From Solanum dulcamara (taxonomy: Eukaryota > Streptophyta > Magnoliopsida > Solanales > Solanaceae), in assembly GCF_947179165.1 (NCBI RefSeq), contig NC_077245.1, positions 13,424,740-13,488,739 on the forward strand: a DNA stretch of 64,000 nt. The letters run 5' to 3'. Below are positions 47,217 through 60,200 of the stretch, one piece after another (the stretch's first letter is position 1; every line of letters begins with the position of its first letter). Under the pieces are notes generated by a model that was given only the letters and a program-made list of their open reading frames with translations, ran no database searches and was not told the origin of the DNA. The translations under genes and the position numbers were made by a program.

Positions 47217-50200
47217 TGTAATGACCCTAAAGGTCATTTTTTATATTTTCAATAAAATTACCATTTTACCCCTATTGTCAGTTGCCCCGAGTAATTTTAG
47301 ATTGGGTTTGAAAGTTGGTTTTTAGAAATCTTGTGAAAAGTTGAGGGTTAGCTAGATAAATGAGTTTTAAAGGCTTAAGTTGTCAAATTTTGAGTTTCGG
47401 AGTCATTTGAAGTTTCAAGTCTCGGAATGGAATTCCGTTGATTCCATCAGTTTCGGATTGTGGAAATTGATCTAGAAAAGTTGTCGGAATTAGATTTGGA
47501 GTTAAAACGTGGAATTTAGGTCCGAAGTTGGAAAATTGAGTTAAAGTTTGATCCAAATCTGACTTTGGTCAATATTTGAGGTTCAGGTGCTCGAAATTGG
47601 ATTTCGGATGGTTCCAATGGTTTCGGGAGGTAATTCTAACGCTATAAAGGGTTTCGTTGTCATTTTTGAAAGTTCCGAGCTCGTTTTGGTATTTTGGAGG
47701 CCTAAGTTGGTTTAGTTGCGACTTTTGAGTTTCGGGTCAAGGAGACCTCGAATTTGATTTCTATCGGTTCCATTGAGTCCAAAATATCATTCTCAAGTTA
47801 GTAGTATATTTGGTTTGTGTTCGAAAAGTTCCGGAAGAGTTTTGGAGAGTTTTTAAGCTTCTTGGGTGCTTTGGCGTTGTTTCAGCAATTTGTGGCAACT
47901 AAAAGGTTCAGTATTAGTTTTTAAGATCAAAAAGCTATTCCAAAACTTTTGAAATGTTAGGCATGAATTATAGGACTTATTTGTTAATTTTGGTGCATTT
48001 TCGCTAAGTTGAGATTGAACTTTTATCGCAAAATAAGAAATAATTGTCTATCAAGCAGAAATAATATTTGACTAGGCAAACGAGTTCAAAATTGAGTTTT
48101 GATTGAAAGAGCAGGTCTGTATCATTATTTAAGATATTTAAAAAAACAAATCGGGTCATTTCTCTATCGTATGAACGATTTACGGCTCTTTTAGTGAAAA
48201 ATTTAAGTTGCAGATTTTCTGGGGCAAATAGAACTGTACAGATATATAAATTTCAGACTGTGTTAATTTGGTATTTTGAGCATATCAGGAGTTCTAGAGC
48301 TCGAAATGGAGTGATATTTGTGGAATTCTTCTTGATATAATATGGGGGTTAGTATACAATACTCAATTTGAAATTTTCTCATGATTTCTTAATCTGATTT
48401 TCTTTTCTTATCCGTAAATTTCTTGGGGAAAATTGGGGTTTTATCAATTTGGACTCCGTTTTTGATGAAAAAGGTATATTTAGGATCCTTGTGTTATGGG
48501 TAACTTAATTTTGATATAAATTTATTGATTTATCGATTATTTTCATCATATTAACCACTGATAGTTTGGATTTTTCCGGTAAAAATAAAGATTGTTAAAT
48601 TGAGGATTTCAAGGTCAATTTTAACTCCATTTTTGATGAAATTTCATGTTTGAACTTTCCTAAATATGGGTAAGATATTTTTCAAAAAATATTACAGATT
48701 TAAGTCGTGGTTTCAAATCCAGATATTGGAGATTTTCTCAAGAACAAGGATTTTGGTAAAATTGGGGTTTGAGCACTGATTTCTACTCCAAATTCAAATT
48801 GGTTTTCAACATTAGCTTATAAATACTTCATGGATTATTTTTATGTAAAAATTTCTGGATTTTCTATTCATTTGCGAAATTAAATTTTTTGGGTATTTCA
48901 GATTAGATTCGACTCAATTTTTAAAAATGTTGATTTGAGTATCATTAGACTCCTGTTCTTATTGAGATTTCATATTTGAATAGATTATCTTGATTCAGAG
49001 TGCCAACGTAAGGTTAAGACTCAAGTTTTGGACTAGTAGGATCGGATTCTAGGCAAGTGAATTTCTAAACCTATTGTTAAGCTTGTAGGATCATGTATTC
49101 GTGTCTTATGTGTTGAGGATTGATAGAAAGTAGTTTTAAGAACTATTGATATTCAAATGAACTTGATGATAAAGAGTGAGGTAATAAATAGAAAATTCAA
49201 ATGAGATAACATGTTGTGTTCGATGTGATAGAACCTTGAGCTTATTGTGGATATTTGGATATTTATATGTTGTTGTTATGATATTGAATAATTGGGTGAT
49301 TATAGACTATATGGCATTATATGTGAATATCCATTTTATTTTTACTTACTACTTGTGCATACACTTATATGTGATGACTGAGAAAGTGATATGAGTGAGA
49401 TACTGGATATTGAGATATGGCTTAGGTCTTTTTCGGCGATCGAGGTCATTTTCGGTGGATGTTATAGACAAGGTCTCGTCCGGCGGATACATGGTCTATG
49501 TGAGGTCCCCATGGGTTTCGTTCTGAGTGATTAGCGGATGTATATCATTAGGGCAAACATGCATCACAATATGTGACATTGCATTGCATTTCGTTGCATC
49601 ATACATTTTTTGCCATTGTGGATGGTTTTACCCCTAATATTCCCCTAATCTGTATTATTGATTGTGCTGATTTGCTTACGAATTGAATTGTACTGTTGTT
49701 GAGGTATATGAATATTGTGCTGTTAGAACTGTTAGATTGGCTGATTTCTGTAGAGGTTGTAGTCTGGGTGTTGAATGGTGTGGCAGGAGTACGTGTATTT
49801 TACTAACTTTGCTTAGTCTTAGTTGTTTACTTGTTGGGTACCGCATTGTTGGTACTCACTCCTTGCAAACCACACTTGTGTAGGTTCTGAGCCCGAACAG
49901 TAACCCAATTTTTCTTATTTTCATTTGAGGCTTTCTGAGGCGATTCGAGAGGTAGTTGTTGATGCCGGCCGTCTTTCCTATTCCTCTTTACTTATTACTT
50001 TGTTTTATTCGAAAGACAAAGATTGAGACTTGTATTTATTTCGTATCTTGTAATTAGAAGGCTTGTACATATGATAACCAGTCCGTGGGGAATTTTTATA
50101 GTTGACTAAGTTTCTGTTTTATCTATATTTATCTATCTAAACAGCTTTCCGCTTTTATCTTCCACATTTAGTGGGTTTAGGCTAACTTGTCTGGTGGAAA

Positions 50201-50239
50201 AGGATAAGTGTCATCACACCCGAATTTTGGGTCGTGACA
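47217..50239 (+). repeat. 3' LTR of the outer gypsy element
   Basis: 3023 bp. Includes the empty target site of the young chromovirus (CTAAACAGCTTTCC at 50137-50150). A 66-codon open frame at 49683-49883 also exists in the 5' LTR (30550-30750); this follows from LTR homology and is not a gene. Confidence 0.92.
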
Positions 50240-50244
50240 TATAG

Positions 50245-50512
50245 ATAGCTAGTTACTTACTCTCTTCGTCTCAATTTATTGTAGTTGATTCGATAAGGAG
50301 TTTAACAAATATAAAAAACATCTTGCATCCGTTAATCTTAAACTTACTTAATGTGAATCGAGATTAATCTCTTCAATAATAACTAGATTTAAAAATAAAA
50401 GCGTAAAACTATTGGTAAAGCTCAAATTTACCAATCATGTCTTGGTTCAAACTTTAAAGAGAAGTTACTTTTTCTAAGTTTATTGGTGTTTGGTATTTCA
50501 CTTTGTAAATAG
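50245..50512. other. Short spacer between gypsy and hAT elements
   Basis: AT-rich; no gene. The left part continues the F-box-intron-like repeat into which the gypsy element inserted. Confidence 0.4.
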
Positions 50513-51170
50513 TATAAATTAAGGGTGTCAAATGGGCTGAGTGGCCCAGTTTTCGGCCCCCTAAGATCGTCCTATTAAGGGTCCGGCACGATTAGGACCA
50601 AATCGGGTACCGGCCCATCCCAAAAAAAATTAGGTCGGTCCGGTGTAATTTTTGGCCTAGATCGATTAGATTGGCCCGTTAAGAAATCGGTAGCCGGTCC
50701 ACCGGCTCAGTAGAATAAAAAAATATTTTTTTTTTAATTTTTTGAAATAGCCGCTGGGCCACTTTTCAGAAAGTGGCCATTGGGCCCAATGCTATATAGT
50801 CGTTGGCCCAACGGCCATTTCTGAAAATTGGCCAGAAATGGCACTTTTTTTAAAAAAAAAATTATTACTCAATTTTTTTTTCTATAAATACCTACAATAT
50901 TTAATTATTTTTTTCGCCAACAATCATCTAATTCTCTCAATTCTTTCTTAAAGTGATATCAATCTTTTATTATTTTTTGCAATTAACAACATCAAGTGAA
51001 AATTTCCAACTTTCAAGTGTTCAACATTTCATCAATTTTACGATTCTTTATTTGATTTCGGCAAGTTGGTATAATCGTTCCTTCTCTTGCTTTTATTTAG
51101 TAAATTAATTTTAATATATTTAAATATTTAATTTTTGTGTTTATAATTTTTATTAGTTTAATTTGTATAA

Positions 51171-53718
51171 TGGATAGATTAAAAAATATAGGTAAAAGTG
51201 TTAAAAATTTGTGTCCCAATGGAGGTCGTGATAGTAAGAAAAAAAGTATTTCTGATTGAGGTAGTACAAGTAAAAATTATTCTCATATGCTTGAAGCACC
51301 ACCTAGTAATTTGGAGAAATAGGTGTAGGTGCACATGATATGAATGAAAATGAATATCAAGAAACTTACGATATAGAAGAACCAAATGAATTTGAAGTAG
51401 AAATAGAACAAGATAATAATGATGATGTGGATGTTACACTAACTAGTCCTGATGTAGATATAGGTAATGCTCAATTTAGAACTGTTAATCTTCCTCCATG
51501 ACCTGTAAAACAAAGAAAAAAAACTAGTTTAGTATGGTATTATTTTGAACGCATAACCGAAACTAGAGGTGTACATGGATCGGGTTGATTCGAATTTTTT
51601 GCAAACCAAATCAAATCATTTGTGTCAGGTTATTAAATCTATAAATCAAACCAAACCAATAAAGGTCGAGTTTTTCGATATTAATTTTTTTCGGGTTTTT
51701 CATAGTATCTAATAAAAAGTACAGAGCAGTGTTTCTTAAAAAGAGTTCTAGTACAAAATATCAACATATAAGATGGAGGCAGAACACTGTTTGAAGTTTT
51801 AACTTTATAATATAACTTTATAAGATGGGCTTTTTTGTATATTATTTAGATGGACTTCTCAAGTCCAAATCTAAATGTAAGAAAGAAAACAAAAATTATG
51901 AAAAAAAATTAAAAAATATTTATAAAGTATATTTTAATAAATATTTTTATGTATAACATAATTTAAAATTGTATATCTATAATCGGGTCGGTTTGGGTTG
52001 ATTTGACTTTTTTTAGTTAAAATCAAACCAACTCTATAATGGTCGGGTTTTTTTTTTCAAACACCAAACCAAGTCAAACCAAACCACTAGTCGGATTTTT
52101 TTCCCGATTTGGTTTGATTTGTCGGTTTGGTGCGGTTTATCGATTTGCCCTGTACAGCCCTATCCGGAACAACTAAAGTTTAATGTAAAGAATATCAAAA
52201 AAAATCGAGCATAAGATCGAGAGTAATAGAGGTGGAACGGGCGAATTGACTAGACATTTAGACAATGAGCATCCTGGTTGGAAAGAACGAATAGGGGGTG
52301 TTACTAGACCAGTTCAAGATAGAATAAACCCACAGAACGAAAAATTAATGGAGACATATAATAAAATGAGGGACCATGAAGAGATAACGAAAATGATAGT
52401 TGTGGGTTGTCTACCTTTTTCATTTGCTTCTTCTGATGCTTTTATTCATTATATACAATCAATTTATAATCTCATATTTAACGGTATTCCTAGAAGTACT
52501 TGTAGATCAGATATTTTTAGACTTCATGGACAATATGCATATTATTTACTTTGGTTATTAACAAATCTTTCATGTAGAGTTTCACTTACTTCTGATCTTG
52601 GTCGTGCTATAAATAAAAATAATTATTTAACTGTTACTTGTCATTGGATAGATAGTGATTTTATTATGTAAAAATGTATTTTAGCATTTCAAGATGATGA
52701 AGACCGAAAACATAATGCATAATTTATTTCTAATTTTATATCAATGGTTGCAAAATATTATGGCCTTCAACACAAAATTTTACGTATTTTTTTTGATAAT
52801 GCATCTAACAATATCGCTGCTATTAAATTCTTGAAAACTGAGCTTTCTCCCCCTTTAGAAGATATTTTTCATATTAGATGTGCTTGTCATATATATAATT
52901 TAGTTGTAAAAGATGGATTTTATTTTTTTGAGCCAACAATTGAAAAAATTTGGCATGCAGTTGGTTTTATTCAAAGAAATAATAGAAAAGCTAGACTTAA
53001 AGAATTTAAAAGAAAATGCGAGGAAAATAAGCTTAGACTAAAATTAATGGCCGGAGAAATTGAGATTAGGTGGAATTCGACTTATGATTTTTTTAAAGAC
53101 TTGTAATATTTATAAAGCCCCTATAACTACAACTTTTAATCAATATTCATATAAATTTTTCAAAGTCATGTTGGAAGAATCTGATTGGACTAAAATTAAT
53201 GATGTTGTTATATTTTTAGAAAAATTTTATTTGACTACTCTTGAATTTTCCGATGCTTATTATCCTACTGTTTGTAATATTTTAATTTATTTAGCCAAAT
53301 ATTTTGTATTGCTTATGGAATATAAAAAGAAAAATGATAAGAAACTGTCGCTGAAATGATAGAAAAATTTTAAAAATATTTTTTTTCTATTTCTCCCATT
53401 TATTTAATTGGTGCTATGTTAAGTCCATATATGAAATTTAATACTATGTCTGAATGTGTTCGCCTTATATATACTTCTATAGAAATCGAAAAAGATGAAG
53501 ATCCTAGTATGTTTAAAGCGATGAGTGCTACAAATGTTCATATTCAAACATTATATAATCATTATATCGATTTACTTGATAATGCTATCCCCACTCATAT
53601 TGTTCATTTATCTCATTCTTCTGACGAGCCATCATCTTCTAAAAGACAGGCACATGGTATGCCTATCCATGGTTTTTCTAATTTATCTATTTGGAATAGA
53701 ATACAACCTACGTTATAA
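51171..53718 (+). pseudogene. hAT transposase (BED finger, RICESLEEPER-like), broken
   Basis: An ATG at 51171 begins the N-terminus. The BED finger region (TSLVWYYFERI, then TRHLDNEHPGW) is split by a 599-bp MITE. The transposase core follows: MIVVGCLPFSFASSDAF, HWIDSDFIM, FDNASNNIAAIKF and RCACHIYNLVVKDG. The C-terminal region is 53060-53718. Breaks: in-frame stops at 52669-52671 and near 52721, and a frameshift at a T run near 53090. The order and motifs fit plant hAT transposases related to DAYSLEEPER/RICESLEEPER. No intact product. Confidence 0.85.
51564..52162. mobile_element. hAT-type MITE inside the transposase gene, 599 bp
   Basis: The left end TAGAGGTGTACATGG and right end CCTGTACAGCCCTA are inverse matches. 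The flanking 8-bp words ACCGAAAC (51556-51563) and TCCGGAAC (52163-52170) agree at six of eight positions, so an old target duplication is likely. The interior has AACCAAACCA-type repeats and no protein. Confidence 0.75.
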
Positions 53719-53839
53719 TGGAGCATAAATCGAGACGAGCTTAATTATTATTTGAGATAGGTTCCAGAGACAAATGATGAAAATAGTGTCACTACACTAG
53801 AATGGTGGAAGAACAATCAAAAATAATATCCAGTATTAT

Positions 53840-53846
53840 TTTATAT

Positions 53847-53879
<33 letters not shown>

Positions 53880-54210
53880 TATTTATAATATAATATAAGT
53901 ATATTATAAGTATATATAATGTAATATATACTTATATATAATATAATATAAGTATATTATTATAATAGATGATATAATGTCAGTATATTATTATAATAGA
54001 TAGCATATTGTGAGTATATTAAATATACATTGTAAGTATATATAATATAATATAAGTATATTATTATAATATATGATATATTGTTAGTATATCACTATAA
54101 TAGATAGTATATTGTGAGTATATTAGATATAGATTGTAAGTATATATATAATATATAATTAAGTATATCACTATAATAGATAGTATATTGTGAGTATATA
54201 AATTGTTATA
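53840..54210. repeat. AT-rich minisatellite in the hAT 3' region
   Basis: Repeats of TATATTATTATAATAGATR and GTATATTGTGAGTATATTA in loose units of about 25 to 60 bp, following a (TA)n run at about 53840-53879. No coding content. Confidence 0.75.
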
Positions 54211-54637
54211 ATTACTTCTAAATTAAATAGATAATAATACACTATATTCATGATTGACTCAGATTTTCGAATACATAAACGACGCAAAAAAATAAATTAA
54301 AGCCCAACAGACCCAACTCGGCCTGCCCATTATGCCCCGGACACTATACCCTTAATGGGTCATGGGCCAGGTTGTTTAAAAGTTTTTCACTGTTGGGCTT
54401 GCTCTAACTTGGCCCAATAAAAGTATAGTCCGACCCAGCCCATTTCAGTATTTGGTGGGCCAAAAAATTAGTGGACTGATTTGACCCGATCCGATCCACT
54501 TAACAGGTTTAGTATAAATGTATAATAATGCGTTGAAGTTAGTACGTGAAAGCTAATTATAAAGAACACCTATATAAGGCCCTTAAAAGCTCACAGAATA
54601 ATCAAATTATTGGATTTTATTAATTTATTATATTGTA

Positions 54638-54638
<1 letters not shown>

Positions 54639-54693
<55 letters not shown>
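54639..54693. repeat. (TA)n microsatellite
   Basis: About 27 TA units without interruption, just right of the hAT element. Confidence 0.93.
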
Positions 54694-54698
<5 letters not shown>

Positions 54699-57060
54699 TT
54701 GTAATTTAACTATGCGTATTTTTTAAATAAACATATTTACTACATTTAGAAGTATGAAGAAGCACATGTGATAGTCAACATGTATGCTTTTTGGAATTAA
54801 CTTTGAATTAAAGGGTAGTTTTGTCATTTCAGCCTTTTCACTTTATAATTGAATGCTTCAATTATTTTGTACCCAATGTTACATTGTTTATACCTTTTCC
54901 TTTACGGACAAAAAGGGGACTACATCTCTAATCCAAGCACTTTCTTGCATGGTAAGTAGTGATAAATTTAGAACACATATTTTAACTCAGAACCTATCTT
55001 TGATTGAATCTTGACCAGCTACAATTTTTAGTATATTTAAAATAATACAAAGTTTAATTTATTATTCAATAATAGCTTAAATCAATTAATAATATGAACA
55101 CCCTTTTTGAGTAGCAATACCTGTCTTTATCTGCAAAAAAATATTCAAATCCACAGCCTATGGTAAAACTTGTTATCCTCTAAGAACTATATAATTAATC
55201 CATAGACCATATATAATATCATCATTATATTTACAAGTGGTATTAAGGAGTGATTAAGTTTCATCATAAAAAGATTAAAATAAAGACAGTCTGATACATT
55301 AAGCCTGTGTTATGTGTGAGGTATGAAAAAGAATCGAATCATAAACGATCTATTGTATACAATTTCAAGTTACATTAATGCAAGAGATAGTTTTCACAGC
55401 AGGAACATGTGATTTTCAAATCACATGACAATAATTTTACGAATGACATGAAGATTCCATTGAAAAGATTAAAATACACTTGGTTAAATTCATTGCATCT
55501 ATATTCCTTATTGTCTAATCATTTATTGGTGGCCTTGTTAATGTCAAAACCATTATAATTTTTTTTTGCTAAAGAGTGATAAACACTCATTGAATCACTT
55601 CAATAGAAAATAACAAATTGTCCCGACAAGAAGGAAGCTTCTTTATCAATATTATTACTCCCCAATTATTTGGTGGTGATTATATTAAGCAATTAAATAA
55701 TAAAGTGTGCTAGAGTTAGCCAAATAATTTAGTCCTATTCCATTATATTTTAATTTGTTCCATCATTTCCATTCCTTTTCACTCATTTGATTCTTATTTT
55801 TTTTCTAAGCAAGCCAATAATATTTGTTAACCGTACATAATGATTGGCAATATTTATTATGAACATAAAATAAGAGTAAGGATAATTCTATTCCATTCCA
55901 TTGTATATTTCTATCCCGGAAGCTTGTCGTTGGTTCAATATTCTAAAAGAATGTTAATATGCATGTTATTCCGATAAAAACATACTTATTTTAAAGTAAC
56001 TCTCAAATCGCGATTATAGAGACGTAACCGTGTAATAATCTTGTAAGATTATGCCTCAACTCATAAAACACTAGTTTTATGTATGTTTTACGCATGTTCT
56101 AGGTTGTTTTACTCTCTCGTATGTGTTGTAATTTTATGCTTTTCAATTTTAGTTTCACTATTTGACAATAAGCTATATTATGTTATATTTCATAATGATT
56201 AAGGGTTACAATTATGATTATATATAGTTGAATCAATTCTTGTATGTGCCTTTTACTTTTGAATTTAATCACTTTTAAATATATATATAGAGAGATATAA
56301 AGTTATAAAGTTGAGTCAATTCTTGTACGGTATGTAGATGTTTTACATTTGTCTTTAAACAGTTTTATACTATTTTCTATCCATTCTTTACAAATTTAAA
56401 AATATTCCCCATTATTTTAAAATATTTGTCCCAAAAAAAAAAAGAGTTTACACTATGGTCAATAAAATAGTAAAACCACTTATTTATAAGTGTTGGACTT
56501 TGAAGTTTTTCTTTATAAAATCTGTTTTCACCTGATTGATATCCTTATTGACTAAATCCAAATTTCCATTGAAAAAAGATAAACATTTTCTACTAGAACT
56601 AGAAGGTAACTCCAAAATTAAAGACTCGAATTCAAATTTTTTGTATTAATAGTCTGTTTGAATAAAAAAATTAGCTTTTTTTTTTAAATTGAAAATTTCA
56701 GCTTTTCACTTTCAGCTTTTTTGTTTTACCTTAAAATGAGTGTTCAAAAATATTTTTTTCATTTACTCAAATACTATAAAAAAGCTTAAAAGTACTTAAA
56801 ATAAGTCTATTCAAATGGACTCTAAGAATAAAGAACTTTTATCATTTTATGCCTAATTTATAAAGATTAATGTGACCAATTAACCAATCAACAAAACCTT
56901 TAAATTTAAAATTTTATGATTAAAATAAAAAATATTTATCAATTCATGCTAAATTTAAAGAAATTTTAATTCAAAATATTTTAATTAACGATGAATGAAT
57001 ATTTATCACGCGGTCATTGCTAACCGTTCCTAACAACTATAATAAACCCTCCCATGTGAG
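54694..57060. other. intergenic upstream of the bZIP gene
   Basis: AT-rich with one old SINE (55283-55462) and an A11 run near 56436. No coding region is supported. A CTATAATAAACC word near 57038 is a possible TATA element for the bZIP gene. Confidence 0.45.
55283..55462 (-). mobile_element. Old Au-like SINE
   Basis: It matches, with many transitions, the minus-strand SINE at 62438-62582: order ATTAAGCC-TGT-ATG, GATCTATTGTATAC, CATTAATGCAAGAGATAG, then CACATGACAATAATTTTAC. An exact 14-bp target duplication, AAAAGATTAAAATA, flanks it (55269-55282 and 55463-55476), so it is full-length. Confidence 0.82.
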
Positions 57061-57239
57061 TTTGCCATTTTAGCCAACTGCCCCTTCCCCTTCTTCTTTT
57101 CTTCTTCTACTACTGTACTCACCCCCGCTCCCCGCACCCACCCACAACCCCAACCCCCAACATACACACACCCCATTTCTTCTCTCTTTCTTCTTCTTTG
57201 CAAAATCAAACCTGAAGAATTGATTTGGGTTTGTTTCCA
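57061..57239 (+). promoter_or_regulatory. Pyrimidine-rich 5' leader of the bZIP gene
   Basis: C/T-rich sequence with CTTCTTCT and CCCCACCCAC runs directly before the ATG, typical of plant 5'UTRs and core promoters. The transcription start is not determined. No upstream ATG was noticed in the stretch after 57070. Confidence 0.5.
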
Positions 57240-60200
57240 ATGGACCCGAAGTTCACCGGAAAGCCCATACCTGTCCCACTTCTAGCGGGTCGGACTGACC
57301 TTGACCAGATGCCGGATACTCCGACCCGTATAGCACGTCACCGGCGGGCGCAGTCGGAGACTTTCTTTCGCTTCCCGGAGTTCGACGATGATATTCTCTT
57401 AGACGACGTCGTTGCTGACTTCAACCTTGACATTTCGGCGCCGTCGTTGTCCCCTTCTGCTGATACCCACATGCAGCCGGCGAATTCAGCTGACTCATCT
57501 TCGAACGGACCGGGTATAGTGGCTGGACCGGTTGGTGATCATAACCCTAGACCGTTAAATCACTTCAGGAGTCTTTCCGTTGACGCCGACTTTTTTGATG
57601 GACTGGAATTTGGTGAAGCTGGAGCGACAACGCCGGCTGCGTCGGGGGAGGAGAAGAAGATGATGGGTTCGGTTTCCGGGTCGGGTTCTCGTCATAGGCA
57701 TAGCAATTCGATGGATGGTTCTTTTTCTACGGCGTCGTTTGAGGCTGAGAGCTCTGTTAAGAAAGCTATGGCTCCTGATCGGCTTGCTGAGTTGGCTTTG
57801 ATTGATCCCAAGAGAGCCAAAAGGTTTGAACTTTTATAAAGTTTTTTTCTTTGTTTATTTGTTTGGTTAAGATTTTTTTACTTTGGAATGATACTTAGCT
57901 CTAATGATTAGGAAGAAATGATTTCTCAAAAATTTTAGGGGTTGAGTTTTTTTCTTAGTTTGGTTAAGAGTTTTACTTTGAAATTATACTTGGCTCTAAC
58001 GATTAAGATGAAATGTCTCTCCAAAATTTTAGGGGTTGAGTTATTTTTTTGTTTGGTTAAGAGTTTTACTTTGGATTTATACTTAGCTCTAATGATTTAA
58101 GAGGAAATGTCTCTTCAAAATATGTAAGGGGTTGAGGTTTTTTTTTGTTTGGTTAAGAGATTTTACTTTGGAATTATACTTGGCTGATGGCTCTAATGAT
58201 TAAGCTTTGAACTTTCATAGAGTTCTCCTTTTTCCAATTGTGTATGAAGTTGTCAATTGTAGAGTGAAATTTGGGTTGAATTAATTCTTTTTTCATTGTT
58301 TGTTTGGTTAAGAGTTTGAAGGTGGAATTATACTTAGCTCTAATGATTAAGAGGAAATGTCTCTTCAAAAAAATTTGGGCTTGAGGTTTTCTTGTTTGGT
58401 TAGGAGTTTTATTTTGGATATATATTTAGCTCTAGTGATTAAGGTTTGAACTTTCATTAAGTTCTTCGTTTTCTCAATTTTGTATGCTCTCAATTGTAGT
58501 GTGAAATTTTTTGGGGTTGAGGTTTTCTTTGTTTGGTTAAGAATTTTACTTTGGAATTATACTAAGCTCTAATGATTAAGAGGAAATGTCTTTTCAAATT
58601 ATTTGGCATTTGAATATTCTCGAGCACATGAAGCAAAAATAGATGATTGATATGTTTCTGGATTTGAAGTGATTTGCTTTTTCTTTGAAATGCCAATTGT
58701 TTTCTTTTTTTTTTTTAGTTGTAAAGAACATGTTAGAGTTGGTATAAATTATAATGGAGTTCTCAAGTGTGAATTTGGTGAAATTATATGAGTTTCATAT
58801 TCTCACACTCAAATGGATTATGGATGGAAGAGAAGAAAAGGAAATGATTTGAGAAAGATGTTGGTGATCATTTGCAACAATTCTCTTGTGGGAAGTGAAT
58901 AAGTTTCCACTAAATTATATGTGAATGGACAGGATATTTAACACAGGTGGATTGGTCTTTACAAGTAAACTTTTTATATTGAGAAAGAAGGGGGGAATGA
59001 GGGGGAGGGAGGGGTGACTATACGACTTAAAAGCAGTGCATAGGCTTCTAGCAGAGAAATCGGAATACTGAATTAATGAAGAGCTACTATTGTACCCTGT
59101 ATGCTGATTTAAGATGAAATGGAATGCAGTGTTACTGTGATGTATTCTTTACTGAAGTGGTGTTACCTGAATCGTAAGAGGAGAAGATTTGGAAGCTATA
59201 GGTTACTGGCGACCTCTCATTGTCAACATAGTAATCTGAAATTTTTTGCACAAAAGGTTATAGTGTGTCACTGTTACATAGCATGGCTTCCCAGCTTTAT
59301 TGTTTTGTCATTTGTATGTTTTCAGTTTTCCTTAAAATACTAAGTCCCCTTATAGATGACAGTTCTAGCATTAAACTTTGGTTTAAGCTTTTGTAATAAC
59401 TCATCTTTGTTTCTGCATTATTACAACAGGATTCTTGCAAACAGACAATCTGCGGCACGTTCGAAGGAGCGGAAAATTCGTTACACTAATGAACTGGAGA
59501 GGAAGGTGCAGACTCTGCAGACTGAAGCTACTACTCTATCTGCACAAATCACGGTTCTGCAGGTACAGAATAGGGAGACTATATACAGTACTCTTCTTAC
59601 TTTTTTTAATAGGCAAAATGACTATATGTAGTACTCTTCATGGTTATTATATTATGTTGTATAAAGTAACCTAAATTTTAATAGCTTCTCATGTTTTCAT
59701 ACAATAAGCAATGTGTATACCCAATATATATCATGGGTATGAGATATTTAGAGATGTGATTGTATGTATGTGGGTCAGAGTGACAACATCTTCTAATCGA
59801 AATGGCTCTCTGCTTTGTATGATTTGTTGACTTAACTTGAGTTATCTCAATTTCTCAATTCATTAGTTGCCTTGATAATGAATGAGGAAGAGGGTTGGGT
59901 AGCAATGGGAAAGGAAGGGACTGAGTACTAAGCCAAAAAGGAGGGAGGGGAATTGGAGAACTGGGAGTGCTAATTACGTATGGAGGGCGCTGTTGCTGGC
60001 ACTGGAGAAGGGAGCTAGTGGTTGGGAGATGAATATTGCAAAACGTGTGATAGTGTGATCCCGTGAAGGGTTGAATGCATAGAATCAGGGGAAGGGGAAG
60101 TTGTGCGAGCATTAGCAAGATGGAGGGGAGGAAAATACAGGAAATTAGACTTTCTAAGCTGTTGACTTCCCTTTGGTGCTAATCATGGAAAGCATAACTT

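Larger units (their letters stand above)
26415..50239 (+). mobile_element. Old Ty3/gypsy-type LTR element, host of nested insertions
   Basis: 5' LTR from 26415 (TGTAGTGATCC) to 41227, interrupted; interior 41228-47216; 3' LTR 47217-50239 (TGTAATGACCC...GTCGTGACA). The 5-bp target copies TATAG at 26410-26414 and 50240-50244 match exactly, which confirms both ends. Primer-binding site at 41231-41242 reads TAGTATGAGAGC (degenerate initiator-Met type). The interior shows no recognisable RT, integrase or protease, so the element is either a non-autonomous derivative or heavily decayed. It shares the GTTCGAGGACGAA word before its 3' LTR with the young element at 38573-38588, so the two are related families. 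Confidence 0.9.
50521..54510 (+). mobile_element. Decayed autonomous hAT transposon, about 4 kb
   Basis: The left end reads AAGGGTGTCAAATGG; the right end CCACTTAACAGGTTT is its imperfect inverse. The 8-bp word AGTATAAA flanks both ends (about 50513-50520 and 54511-54518), as expected for hAT. Subterminal regions are rich in GGCCCA/TGGGCC words in both orientations (50540-50830 and 54300-54480), the usual hAT subterminal binding pattern. The coding part lies at 51171-53718. Confidence 0.78.

Noticed and set aside
57225..57239. Earlier non-ATG start for the bZIP protein
   Set aside because: The ATG at 57240 gives the family N-terminus; the five upstream codons begin at TTG.
59855..60118. 87-codon minus frame in bZIP intron 2
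   Set aside because: Pro/Leu-rich, no splice context, inside an intron of a strong gene.
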